A DNA stretch of 64,000 nt, from positions 62,001 through 126,000 of the forward strand of contig JBBIIK010000002.1 of NCBI GenBank assembly GCA_037446555.1, in the 5' to 3' direction. Source of the stretch: JANWVO01 sp037446555. GTDB lineage: Bacteria; Acidobacteriota; Terriglobia; Bryobacterales; Bryobacteraceae. The translations under genes and the position numbers were made by a program. Under the pieces are notes generated by a model, which worked only from the letters and a program-made list of their open reading frames with translations, was not told the origin of the DNA and did not search any database. Positions 24,738 to 33,602 of this stretch are shown piece after piece (positions within the stretch are counted from its first letter, which is position 1; every line of letters begins with the position of its first letter).

Positions 24738-25028
24738 ATGCCCGCAGGCCGCCCCAGAGGAGACAGACGGCTTCCCGAATGCCGGGAGGCAGGGCTCTGC
24801 TGCCGGGAGTGCGTGGCGGCGGCGGCGGAGAATGTGGCGGCGATCAGCGGAGAGCTGGGCGCGTCGCTGGTGCGGCAACTGTTCTTCCTGATGTACCCGC
24901 AAACGGCATGCGCGCCGATGGCCACGGAGTTTGTGCAGATCCTGAATGCGGGGATCCCGCAAACCGGGCCGTGCCGCGCGGGAGCAGCCGCGGAGGAACC
25001 GGCGCGGTGGCAGGCGGCAGTGGCCTGA
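24738..25028 (+). CDS. Small Cys-containing protein of unknown function downstream of structured leader
   Basis: 96 residues. Support for translation is the ideal SD AGGAGG (24725-24730) exactly 7 bases before the ATG. The protein has a Cys cluster (ECREAGLCCREC, about 14-25), then a helical stretch (AAAENVAAISGELGASLVRQLFF) that could be amphipathic or interfacial. More Cys occur at TACAP and GPCRAG, and the tail is Ala-rich. I do not recognise a family. The Cys spacing (Cx5-6CCxxC) could bind metal or respond to redox. The codon composition is not distinctive, so it could still be a spurious ORF. Confidence 0.4.
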   Translation: MPAGRPRGDRRLPECREAGLCCRECVAAAAENVAAISGELGASLVRQLFFLMYPQTACAPMATEFVQILNAGIPQTGPCRAGAAAEEPARWQAAVA

Positions 25029-25117
25029 AGGATGGGGCGGCAAACCGGATTCCGGCAATCTTGAAAGCGTTTCAGTTTCCTCAATCCCCTGCCCGCACTG
25101 GGCGTTGAAGAATTCGC

Positions 25118-25146
25118 TTGCATTCGAATGAAAGCGGTAATAGAAT
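25118..25146 (+). promoter_or_regulatory. Sigma-70 promoter of the TonB-dependent receptor gene
   Basis: TTGCAT (25118-25123), 17 bases, TAGAAT (25141-25146), in a locally AT-rich patch. The predicted start near 25153 leaves a leader of about 70 bases that contains a GC-rich inverted repeat (GGGCGCGCCC at 25160-25169) before an AAGGGG SD. Confidence 0.6.
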
Positions 25147-25221
25147 TCTGCTAATCCACGGGCGCGCCCGCCACAGACGCGGGCGCCGCCCGGGGTGACA
25201 ACATTGAAAGGGGTACATCGC

Positions 25222-28200
25222 ATGAATCTGAGAAGGGGGCTGGCGCGCCATGTCTTGTGCGCGGCAGCCTTGCTTGCTTTGCTCAGTGGCGCCATGTTCG
25301 CCCAGCAGATCTCCGGCTCGATCACAGGCGTGGTAAAGGACACGCAGGATGCTGTGATTACGGGCGCGCGAGTGACGCTGGTGGACCAGGCGACAGGAAG
25401 CGGCCGCTCCACGACGAGCGGCAATGACGGCGCGTTCGTGTTTACCCCGGTTCAGCCGGGCAATTACACGATCAGCATTGAAGCGCCAGGGTTCAAGAAG
25501 TTCGAACAGAAGGACGTGAAAGTGTTCGCCAGCGACCGTGTGACGCTGGGCGATCTGGTCCTTCAGGTTGGCGCGCTGACGGAGACGATCACGGTGGAAG
25601 CCAGCGCCGCCCAGGTGAGCACGCAGGGCGCGGAGAAGGCAGGCATCCTGACATCGCGGCAGGTGCTGGACCTGGCGATGACGGGGCGCAACTTCCTCGA
25701 CCTGGCGCGCACGATCCCGGGCGTGGTTTACACCGGCGGGTTGGGCGGCATCATGGCCAACGGCAACCGCGGCAACCAGAACAACCTGCTGCTGGATGGC
25801 GTGACCAACGTGGACACCGGATCCAACGGCGGCGTTCTGGCGACGACCAACATCGACATGATCGCGGAGATGAAGGTCACCACGAACGCGCAGCCGGCGG
25901 AGTTCGGACGCTCGTCGGGCGCGCAGATCCAGGTGGTGACCAAGTCCGGCACGCAGGACTTCCATGGCACGGGCTACATCTTCCACCGTCATGAGGGGCT
26001 GAACGCCAACTCGTGGCGGAACAACATCGAAGGCCGGCCACGGCAGTTCTACCGCTACAACTTCGCCGGCTTCAACGTGGGCGGACCCGTTTACATTCCG
26101 GGCAAGTTCAACACGGACAAGAACAAGCTGTTCTTCTTCGTCGGCTGGGAGTGGCAGAACCAACTGGTGCCGCAGGGGCTGCGCAACGTGACGGTGCCGA
26201 CCGATCTGGAGCGGCAGGGCAACTTCTCGCAATCGCGCGAGGGCGGCGGCAGCCCCGTGGTGGTGAAGGATCCGCTTGCCGGCGGAGCGCAGTTCCCCGG
26301 CAATATCATTCCTGCATCTCGGCAGGATCCCGACGGGATCAAGATCCTGAACTGGTATCCGAAGCCGAACGCCCTCGGCGTGGACCCGAGCTTCAACTAC
26401 CAGACGCAGTTCTCCGACACGTATCCGCGGCGCGAGCAGGTTTACCGCGGCGACTACGTGATCAACGACAAGTGGCGGCTGTACAGCCGGTTCATCAAGA
26501 CGTACAGCCAGACGAACAAGAACTACGGGCAGTGGAACGCGGACTACAACATCCCGTTCGCGCCGATGAATTTCGGCGATCCGGGCTGGAGCTTCATCAC
26601 GAACGTGACGACGGTGATCAACCCGACGCTGACCAACGAGTTCGTCTTCGGCTCGTCGAAGAACGTGCTGAACATCGACCCGGTGGACGACACCTTCAGC
26701 CGGGCGAAGCTGAACCTGCGCTACAAGATGCCGTTCCCGGACGCGGACAAGCTGGGGCTGGTGCAAAACTGGCGCTGGGGCGGCGTGCCGAACTCGCCGT
26801 TCACGGGCTTCAACGGGACGCCGTTCCGGAACTTCAATCACACGTACGACATCACGAACAACGTGGCGAAGATCCTGGGCGCGCACACGCTGAAGTTCGG
26901 CATTTACCTGCACAAGAGCCTGAAGGACCAGACGGCGTTCACGAGCGTGAACGGCAACGTCTGGTTCGACCGCGACTCGTCCAACCCGTTCGATACGAAC
27001 TGGGCGTGGACGAACGCGCTCACTGGCACTTACCAAAGGTTGCAGCAGTCCAACGTCGTGCTGAACGGGCAGTACCGCTACTGGAACGTGGAGTGGTTCG
27101 CGCAGGACTCGTGGCGCATCACGAGGAAGCTGACCATCGACTACGGCATGCGGTTCTATTACATCCAGCCGCAATATGACCGGGCGCTGCAGACCTCCTC
27201 ATTCAACCCTGTGCTGTACAACACGGCAAATTCCGCTCAGTTGTGGCAGCCCTATCGCGACCCCAACACGGGCACGGTGGTGGCACGCAACCCGGTGACT
27301 GGCCAGACCGGACCACGGGCGCTGACCGGCGCAATCGTGAACGCGGGCGGCGGCTTCGTGGACGGGCTGTACGCCAACGGCATGGGACGCGCGGGACGGG
27401 ATGGCTACCCGAAAGGGCTGATCGACGGGCAGGGCGTGCTCTTTGCGCCGCGCATCGGCATCGCCTACCAGTTCATGCCCAAGACGGTGCTGCGCTTCGG
27501 CGGAGGCGTGTTCTACGACCGCTTCCAGGGCAACCCGGTGTTCGACATGCTGCCGAACCCGCCCTCGACCAACAGCCCGCAGTTCTATTACGGGCAGCTG
27601 GCTTCGATTCCGCCGGCAAGCGAGGGTATCTACTTCCCGGCGAACGTGAACGGCTTCGACAAGAACGGCGAGATCCCGACGACCTACAACTGGAACATGA
27701 GCATCCAGCGGGAGCTGCCGTTCAACGTGTTGTTTGACATCGGCTATGTGGGCTCGCTGTCGAACCACATCATCTACCGCCGCAACTTCAACGCGGTGCC
27801 CTATGGCTCGGCGTGGCTGCCGGAGAACCAGGACCCGCTGAACGCGAATCCGCAATTCGACGGGTCGACGACGAAGAACGTGCTGTTCTACCGGCCGTTC
27901 CAGGGCTACGCGAACACGAACATCATCGCCTTCGGCGCCAACTCAAACTACCACTCGCTGCAGATGAGCGCCAACCGGCGGTTCGGGCGCGACATCACGT
28001 TCGGGTTCGCCTACACGTGGTCGCGGGCGCTGGGCACGACGACGGATGACTACACCACGAACCATCCGTTCAACATGAGGGCAGCGGACTACGGGCCGCT
28101 GTTCTACCACCGCACGCACAACCTGGTGTTCAACTACGTTTACACCCTGCCGAAGTTCGCCAAAGGCGACTCTGGCGCATCGAAGTTCCTCGGCCAGATC

Positions 28201-28740
28201 GTGAACAACTGGCAGATCTCGGGCATCACCACGATGCAGACGGGCCAGCCGGACAACCTGAGCTTCTCGATCGACGGCCTGGGCAACCTGAACGAGCGCT
28301 TCACCGGATCTGTGGACGTCGGTCCGCGTCCGGTGATCAAGGGCAAGTTCAACTACACGAAGGGCGACTACGCGTGGATCGACACTGGCGCCGCCGGGTT
28401 TGCGCTCCCCGCGTTCAAAGGCAGCCAGGGCTTCGACAGCAGCCCACGCGTCGTCTACCGCCCCGGCGACCACAACTGGGACATCTCCGTGTTCAAGAAC
28501 TTCCCGTACTGGAAGAACGACGAATCGAAGTACATCCAGCTGCGGGTGGAGATGTTCAACGCCTGGAACCACACGCGGTTCAGCGACTTCAACCGTTCGA
28601 TGGTGTTCAGCCGCGATGGCTCGCGCATCATCAACCTGCCGAACGCGCTTGGCGGCAACGGCGGGCGGTTCGGGTTCGGCGCGTTGACCGCGACGCGCGA
28701 TCCTCGCATCATTCAGCTGGCGGCGAAAGTGTACTTCTGA
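25222..28740 (+). CDS. TonB-dependent receptor with N-terminal carboxypeptidase-regulatory-like domain
   Basis: 1172 residues, an outer-membrane protein. Order of parts: signal peptide (1-28, ending SGAMFAQQ), carboxypeptidase-regulatory-like beta domain (about 30-110, SITGVVKDTQDAVITGARV), plug-like region (about 125-240, NGNRGNQNNLLLDGVTN), then a long beta-barrel with many aromatic/Asn/Gly-rich strands to a C-terminal Phe (AAKVYF), the usual outer-membrane assembly signal. This architecture is the expanded Acidobacteriota receptor type, often linked to uptake of carbohydrate or other large ligands. No SusD partner is adjacent. Start chosen at 25222, directly before the signal peptide, with GAAAGGGG upstream. 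Confidence 0.9.
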   Translation: MNLRRGLARHVLCAAALLALLSGAMFAQQISGSITGVVKDTQDAVITGARVTLVDQATGSGRSTTSGNDGAFVFTPVQPGNYTISIEAPGFKKFEQKDVKVFASDRVTLGDLVLQVGALTETITVEASAAQVSTQGAEKAGILTSRQVLDLAMTGRNFLDLARTIPGVVYTGGLGGIMANGNRGNQNNLLLDGVTNVDTGSNGGVLATTNIDMIAEMKVTTNAQPAEFGRSSGAQIQVVTKSGTQDFHGTGYIFHRHEGLNANSWRNNIEGRPRQFYRYNFAGFNVGGPVYIPGKFNTDKNKLFFFVGWEWQNQLVPQGLRNVTVPTDLERQGNFSQSREGGGSPVVVKDPLAGGAQFPGNIIPASRQDPDGIKILNWYPKPNALGVDPSFNYQTQFSDTYPRREQVYRGDYVINDKWRLYSRFIKTYSQTNKNYGQWNADYNIPFAPMNFGDPGWSFITNVTTVINPTLTNEFVFGSSKNVLNIDPVDDTFSRAKLNLRYKMPFPDADKLGLVQNWRWGGVPNSPFTGFNGTPFRNFNHTYDITNNVAKILGAHTLKFGIYLHKSLKDQTAFTSVNGNVWFDRDSSNPFDTNWAWTNALTGTYQRLQQSNVVLNGQYRYWNVEWFAQDSWRITRKLTIDYGMRFYYIQPQYDRALQTSSFNPVLYNTANSAQLWQPYRDPNTGTVVARNPVTGQTGPRALTGAIVNAGGGFVDGLYANGMGRAGRDGYPKGLIDGQGVLFAPRIGIAYQFMPKTVLRFGGGVFYDRFQGNPVFDMLPNPPSTNSPQFYYGQLASIPPASEGIYFPANVNGFDKNGEIPTTYNWNMSIQRELPFNVLFDIGYVGSLSNHIIYRRNFNAVPYGSAWLPENQDPLNANPQFDGSTTKNVLFYRPFQGYANTNIIAFGANSNYHSLQMSANRRFGRDITFGFAYTWSRALGTTTDDYTTNHPFNMRAADYGPLFYHRTHNLVFNYVYTLPKFAKGDSGASKFLGQIVNNWQISGITTMQTGQPDNLSFSIDGLGNLNERFTGSVDVGPRPVIKGKFNYTKGDYAWIDTGAAGFALPAFKGSQGFDSSPRVVYRPGDHNWDISVFKNFPYWKNDESKYIQLRVEMFNAWNHTRFSDFNRSMVFSRDGSRIINLPNALGGNGGRFGFGALTATRDPRIIQLAAKVYF

Positions 28741-28773
28741 CGCCTGCTGAAGGCGCGATATCCTGAACACGGG

Positions 28774-29892
28774 ATGTTGGGATTCGCGCTGATCCTGATC
28801 TCGCTGGCCGTTCCTCAGCCTGACCTGCTGGGGGACGGCCAGCGTGCTTTTGCGCGCGGGGATCTGGACCGGGCGGAGGCACTGTTCCGGGAGCATGTGA
28901 AACGCTATCCGGGATCGGCGGAGGGCTGGTCGAACCTGGCAGCGGTGCATGCACGGCGGGGGCAATACGCGGAGGCGGTGCCGCTGTACGAGCGGGCGTT
29001 GAAGGCGAATCCGAAGCTCGTGCCCGTGCATTTCAATCTGGCTGTGTCGCTGGGGCAGTTGAAACGCTACGCGGAAGCGGCCGCCCATCTGCGCGTCTTC
29101 TTGAAGAGCTATCCGAACGAGGCGCGGGCGCGGCAGTTGCTGGGGCTGTGTCTGATGGAGTCGGGCGATCCGCGGGGAGCGCTCGAGGATCTGGAGAAGT
29201 CCTACCGGCTGAATCCGAAGGACACGAGCATTCTCTACGCGCTGGCGTACGCGCACGCGCGTGGCGGGAATGAGGAGAAGGCGGCGGAGCTGCTGGCAAA
29301 GTCGGAGTCGAATCCGGCGCAGGCGAAGCTGATCGAAGGGCTGCTGCTCTACCGGAGAGGGATGTGGGCGGAGGCGAAACAGGCGTTCGCGGAAGTCGTG
29401 CGGCTGACTCCGGACTTCCAGCCGGCGGTGGCGGCGCTGGGGCGGCTGGAGCTGCTGGAGCGCAACGACGCGGCGGCCATTCCACTGCTGGAACGGGCGG
29501 TGGAGCTGAACCCTCAGGACGCGGAGTCCGCCTATCAGCTTGGCGTGTTGTATGAGCGCAACGGGGACAGCGAGCGGGGGAAGAAGATGCTGAAGCGGGC
29601 GATGGCGCTGCGCGCCGGGTACGGGGATCCGCACTATCAGCTAGGGCGGATCTATCAGCGCGAGGGGAAGCTTGAGCTGGCTCTGGCGGAGCTGGAGAAG
29701 GCGAGGGTGCTGCTGCCGGAGCAGGAGGCGGTGCGAATGGCGCTGGGGCGGGTGTATCAGGCGATGGGCAGGACGGCGCAGGCGAAGGCGGAGTTCGAGG
29801 AGGTGCGGCGGCTGAAGGCGCGCGTGGTGGAGCGGGACCGGTTGCGGGTGGAGTCGGATAGCCTGATGAAAGAGGGGCCGGAGAATCCTTGA
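28774..29892 (+). CDS. Exported tetratricopeptide-repeat protein
   Basis: 372 residues: a short hydrophobic N-terminus (MLGFALILISLAVPQ) and then about nine TPR units to residue 350. Typical signatures are AEGWSNLAAVHARRGQYAEAVPLYERALKANP, here read in parts, and AESAYQLGVLYERNGD. It probably acts as a periplasmic protein-binding scaffold. The stop overlaps the next gene's start as TTGA, so the TPR and CRTAC1 proteins are made together. A 5-bp hairpin (28741-28755) separates it from the receptor gene, without a U-tract, so read-through from the receptor is likely. Confidence 0.85.
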   Translation: MLGFALILISLAVPQPDLLGDGQRAFARGDLDRAEALFREHVKRYPGSAEGWSNLAAVHARRGQYAEAVPLYERALKANPKLVPVHFNLAVSLGQLKRYAEAAAHLRVFLKSYPNEARARQLLGLCLMESGDPRGALEDLEKSYRLNPKDTSILYALAYAHARGGNEEKAAELLAKSESNPAQAKLIEGLLLYRRGMWAEAKQAFAEVVRLTPDFQPAVAALGRLELLERNDAAAIPLLERAVELNPQDAESAYQLGVLYERNGDSERGKKMLKRAMALRAGYGDPHYQLGRIYQREGKLELALAELEKARVLLPEQEAVRMALGRVYQAMGRTAQAKAEFEEVRRLKARVVERDRLRVESDSLMKEGPENP

Positions 29893-31652
29893 GAGCACTG
29901 GCAGCATTGGCGCTGGCGGCGTGCGCCGCCTGGGGGCAGGGCATCGCCAGCCGCGGCGTGAAGCCGCAGGCGAAGCCGAAGGCGTCGGGAATCCCGTGGC
30001 ATGCGAAGTTCACAAACGTGGCGCAGCAAGCGGGGCTCACGCAGGTTCTGCATTACGGGGGAACCGAGAAGTCGGATTACGTCCTGGAGACCTCTTCGGG
30101 TGGCGTGGCGATCTTCGATTACGACAACGACGGGCGGATGGACGTTTTCCTGGTGGTGGGGTCCAAGATAGAGAACCCGCCGCCGGACGCAGTGAGCCGG
30201 CTGTACCGCAATCTCGGGGGACTGAAGTTCGAAGACGTGACGAAGAAGGCGGGATTATGGCGCGAGTCCGGATGGGCGCAGGGGGCGGCGATCGGCGATT
30301 ACAACAACGACGGTTGCATGGACCTGTTCGTGACTTACTGGGGCGACAACGCGCTTTACAGGAACAACTGCGACGGGACGTTCACGGACGTGGCGGAGAA
30401 GGCGGGGTTGCTGCCGTCGCCGCGCCCCAAGGCGCCGCGGTGGGGCGCGGGGGCGACGTTTGTGGATATTGACCGGGACGGATTTCTCGATCTCTATGTG
30501 TCGAATTACATTGATTTCGACCTGAACAGCACGCCCAAACCCGGAGAGAATCCGAATTGCAACTGGAAAGGCGTGCCGGTTTCCTGCGGTCCGCGAGGGT
30601 TGAAGACGGCGCGCCACTGGCTGTACCGCAACCGGGGGGACGGCACCTTTGAGGACATCAGCGCGCGGGCTGGGATCGCGAAATACGACAAGAGCTTCGG
30701 AATGTCGGCGGTGGCGTTCGACGTGGACGATGATGGATGGCAGGACATTTACACCGCCTGCGATTCGACGCCGAGCCTGCTGTTTCGCAACAACGGGAAC
30801 CTGACGTTCACCGAGGAGGGGATCGAAAGGGGCATTGCGCTGAACGACGACGGCATGGAGCAGGCGGGCATGGGGCTGGGCATCGGCGATGTGAACCTGG
30901 ACGGGGAGCTGGACATTTTCAAGACGCATTTCGCCGACGACACGCACGTGCTTTATCTGAATGACGGCAAGGGCATGTTCCGGGATGTGACGCTGAAGGC
31001 GGGCATCGGGGTGGAGACGCGGCGCGTGGGCTGGGGCACGGGGATTTACGATTTCGACCACGACGGGCTGCCGGACATCTTCGTCGGCACCGGCTGCGTG
31101 TACCCGGAGACGGAGGCGGCGCTGCCCGCCTACCCTTACAAGACGGCGCCGATGCTTTTCCGCAATCTGGGGGATGCGCGGTTCGAGCTGATCGAAGGGG
31201 AAGCGGGACCCGCCATGCTCGAAAAACATTCCGTGCGTGGGGTCGGGTTCGGGGATCTGGACAACGACGGCGACATCGACATTGTGTTGTGGAACCGCAA
31301 CGAGGCGCCGTCTCTGTTGCGCAACGACCTGAAGGCGGAAGGACGCAACTGGTTGGTGCTGCGGCTGGAGGGGACGAAGTCGAACCGGGGGGCATTCGGG
31401 GCGCGCGTGGTGCTGGAGTACGGGGGCAAGAAGCAGGCCAAGGCGGTGCTGTCGCAGTCGAGCTTTTACTCTGCGAACGACCCGCGGGTACACTTCGGGC
31501 TTGGCGCAGCGGCGAAGGCGCGTGCGACGGTGCATTGGCCCAGCGGCCTGACAGAGTCGTTCGAGCTCGAGCAGGCCAACCGGGAGATCGTGCTGAAGGA
31601 AGGGACGGGGCAGGCGGTTGGGCGGGTGGCCGCAGGGCAATCTGTACCTTAA
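29889..31652 (+). CDS. CRTAC1-family secreted protein (VCBS/FG-GAP repeats + ASPIC/UnbV domain)
   Basis: 587 residues. It starts at TTG 29889 inside the TPR stop (TTGA). The signal peptide is MRALAALALAACAAWGQG. Seven calcium-loop repeats of the DxDxDG kind can be read: FDYDNDGRMD, GDYNNDGCMD, VDIDRDGFLD, FDVDDDGWQD, GDVNLDGELD, YDFDHDGLPD and GDLDNDGDID, forming a beta-propeller. The C-terminal ASPIC/UnbV domain follows (about 490-580, GRNWLVLRLEGTKSNRGAFG to HWPSGLTESFEL). Such proteins are frequent in Acidobacteriota and Planctomycetes. They are thought to act outside the cell in binding or adhesion; no enzymatic role is established. It forms a unit with the TPR protein and the TonB receptor. 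Confidence 0.9.
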   Translation: MRALAALALAACAAWGQGIASRGVKPQAKPKASGIPWHAKFTNVAQQAGLTQVLHYGGTEKSDYVLETSSGGVAIFDYDNDGRMDVFLVVGSKIENPPPDAVSRLYRNLGGLKFEDVTKKAGLWRESGWAQGAAIGDYNNDGCMDLFVTYWGDNALYRNNCDGTFTDVAEKAGLLPSPRPKAPRWGAGATFVDIDRDGFLDLYVSNYIDFDLNSTPKPGENPNCNWKGVPVSCGPRGLKTARHWLYRNRGDGTFEDISARAGIAKYDKSFGMSAVAFDVDDDGWQDIYTACDSTPSLLFRNNGNLTFTEEGIERGIALNDDGMEQAGMGLGIGDVNLDGELDIFKTHFADDTHVLYLNDGKGMFRDVTLKAGIGVETRRVGWGTGIYDFDHDGLPDIFVGTGCVYPETEAALPAYPYKTAPMLFRNLGDARFELIEGEAGPAMLEKHSVRGVGFGDLDNDGDIDIVLWNRNEAPSLLRNDLKAEGRNWLVLRLEGTKSNRGAFGARVVLEYGGKKQAKAVLSQSSFYSANDPRVHFGLGAAAKARATVHWPSGLTESFELEQANREIVLKEGTGQAVGRVAAGQSVP

Positions 31653-31750
31653 GGGCCACATTTCTTGATCGCGGTTTTGCCGTCCGTTATCATGCAATTG
31701 ACGGCGAATGGACGCCGCGCACGGTTCAAGGTGCTCCAGGGAGGTTCCCG

Positions 31751-33412
31751 TTGTCCTGCACGCGCGGTAAGCTCATCGTTCTTGCAGCCAGCACTTCGGA
31801 ATCAACGGAATACCAGCAGAGCACGTGGCGGCAGATGCTGCTGGCCACGCTGCCGGACAAATACGCCCGGGTGATGGGCACGGACTGGTCCACGGCAGTC
31901 GAGGTGAACCCGGACGGAACGGCGAAGTACGTACCGCACGGCTTGCGCGTGATCGAAGCCCTTCTGGCAAGGCATTTCGGCGAGGAGAACGTGGCGGTCT
32001 GTTATCCGGACCAACTGGGGCTTTTCGTCGGTCCGGAGACGCGCGCGATCGGAGTTCACGCGCACAACCCGCTGGGGATCACGTTTGCGACGGATGTGTA
32101 CGCAGGCTTCTATGGCAGCGACTGCGAGCCGATCAACGCGGCGGAGTTCCGGCGGTTGATCCAGCATCCGGTGATCGACAAGCACCGCGGGCACCTGAAG
32201 CTGATCGTGGGCGGTCCGGGGGCGTGGCAGATCGCGCACAAGGGGTTGCAGGCCCAGTGGCGGATCGGCACGCTGGTGGACGGCGAGGCGGAAGAGGTGG
32301 CAGTGGACCTGTTCGAGCGGGCAGTGCGAGGCGAAGCGCTACCGGAGAGGATCGAGTGCAAGTCGCCGAAGCTCGAGTCGATCCCGGCGGGGGTAAACCG
32401 GTCAACGTTCGGAGTCGTGGAGATCACAAGGGGCTGCGGGCGGGGATGCCAGTTCTGCTCGGTGGCGCTGCGTTCGGGCAAGAGCATCCCGCTGGAGCCC
32501 ATTCTGGAGAACGTGCGGCGGGCGGTCGCGCAGGGCGCCGACACGATCACGCTGTGCACGGAGGACCTGTTCCTGTACGAGCAGGGCAAGCGGTTCGCGA
32601 CGAACGTGCCGTCGCTGAAGCGGCTGTTTGAGAGCGTGGCGGCGGTGCCGGGCGTGAAGCACATCATGATGACGCACGGCACGATGGCGCCGGTGGTGGT
32701 GCAACCGGAGATCGTGGAGGAGCTGCACCTGGCGGTGGACAAGAGCGTGAACCAGCATCCGGAATCGACGCACCCGGACAAGCGCTACGCGATGATGTTC
32801 GTGGGGCTGGAGACGGGGTCGGTGCGGCTGTTCAAGCAGTTCATGAAGGGCAAGAGCTACCCGTTCCGCCCGGAGCAGTGGCCGGACGTGGTGCTGAAGG
32901 GGATGGAGATCATGAACCGGGCGAACTGGTTCCCGATGTGCACGTTCATCATCGGGCTGCCCGGAGAGACGGACGACGACACGCGGCAGTCGCTGGATCT
33001 GCTGTACGCGCTGATGGACGCCAAGTGGTGCGTGATCCCGACGCTGTTCGTGCCGCTGGAAGACACGAAGCTGGCATCGAAAGAGGGTGCGAAGATCGCT
33101 CGGCTGACCGAGCTGCAGTGGGAGTTCTTCTTCACCTGCTGGCGCTACAACATCGATTTCTTCCGGCGCGAGCGAAGCGTGCAGTGGAAGTTCAACCTCG
33201 GGATTCCGGTCTACTATTACCTGCTGGGGCGGAAGATGTTCGGGCCGGCGATGAAGTGGCCGCTGTTCCGGCTGGCGCATTTCCCGGAGCGGATCCTGCG
33301 CAGGCACCTGCATCTGGACTTCAGCGACGGGGCGAAGCCGGTGTACACGGCGCCCGAGCATGTGCCCATTCCGGAAGAGCGGCGGCGTCCCGAGCTGCCG
33401 GTGCTGAACTGA
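31751..33412 (+). CDS. Radical SAM protein with B12-binding-like N-terminal domain
   Basis: 553 residues. The start is TTG 31751, supported by AGGGAGG (31738-31744) 6 bases upstream; no in-frame ATG is well placed. Residues of about 50-180 resemble a cobalamin-binding Rossmann domain (ENVAVCYPDQLGLFVG, LKLIVGGPGAWQI) but lack the DxHxxG motif that ligates B12. The radical SAM core follows with the iron-sulfur motif CGRGCQFC (Cx3Cx2C) in EITRGCGRGCQFCSVALRSGK. Later come MMFVGLETGSVRLFKQF and FIIGLPGETDDDTRQSLDLL. The last 120 residues contain an unusual basic/aromatic segment (FFFTCWRYNIDFFRRERS). The reaction is unknown. Confidence 0.85.
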   Translation: MSCTRGKLIVLAASTSESTEYQQSTWRQMLLATLPDKYARVMGTDWSTAVEVNPDGTAKYVPHGLRVIEALLARHFGEENVAVCYPDQLGLFVGPETRAIGVHAHNPLGITFATDVYAGFYGSDCEPINAAEFRRLIQHPVIDKHRGHLKLIVGGPGAWQIAHKGLQAQWRIGTLVDGEAEEVAVDLFERAVRGEALPERIECKSPKLESIPAGVNRSTFGVVEITRGCGRGCQFCSVALRSGKSIPLEPILENVRRAVAQGADTITLCTEDLFLYEQGKRFATNVPSLKRLFESVAAVPGVKHIMMTHGTMAPVVVQPEIVEELHLAVDKSVNQHPESTHPDKRYAMMFVGLETGSVRLFKQFMKGKSYPFRPEQWPDVVLKGMEIMNRANWFPMCTFIIGLPGETDDDTRQSLDLLYALMDAKWCVIPTLFVPLEDTKLASKEGAKIARLTELQWEFFFTCWRYNIDFFRRERSVQWKFNLGIPVYYYLLGRKMFGPAMKWPLFRLAHFPERILRRHLHLDFSDGAKPVYTAPEHVPIPEERRRPELPVLN

Positions 33413-33422
33413 GCAGGCGGGT

Positions 33423-33602
33423 TCAGCAGCAGCGCGGGCGCTGGTATTTCAGGCGCAGGCGTTCTTCGCTGAAGCGGCGCCATTCCTCGCCGGAGGGGGC
33501 GCGCCCGTGGACGCGCAGATGGCGCTGATAGGCGCGCTCGTCGGCGAGTTCACGCAGGATGGCTAGCAAGGTTTGCCAGAAGCGCTGCCAGGAGCGAGTC
33601 AT
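33423..33602 (-). CDS. Small YbdD/YjiX-like CstA-associated protein ending in Cys-Cys
   Basis: 59 residues, coupled to cstA by an ATGA overlap at 33599-33602. Small YbdD/YjiX-type partners commonly follow CstA/BtsT-family permeases; here the order and the pattern ERAYQRHLRVHGRAPSGEEWRRF fit that family. The protein ends RPRCC. I recall that a related family of CstA-associated proteins includes selenoproteins with a C-terminal Cys-Sec pair, so this may be the all-Cys version. Reading the TGA stop as Sec would add a long unrelated tail and is not favoured. Confidence 0.7.
   Translation of the reverse strand: MTRSWQRFWQTLLAILRELADERAYQRHLRVHGRAPSGEEWRRFSEERLRLKYQRPRCC

Noticed and set aside
33423..33425. 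TGA at the end of the CstA-partner gene as a selenocysteine codon
   Set aside because: The stop follows a complete Cys-Cys end, reading on yields an unrelated tail, and no SECIS-like hairpin is evident immediately downstream.
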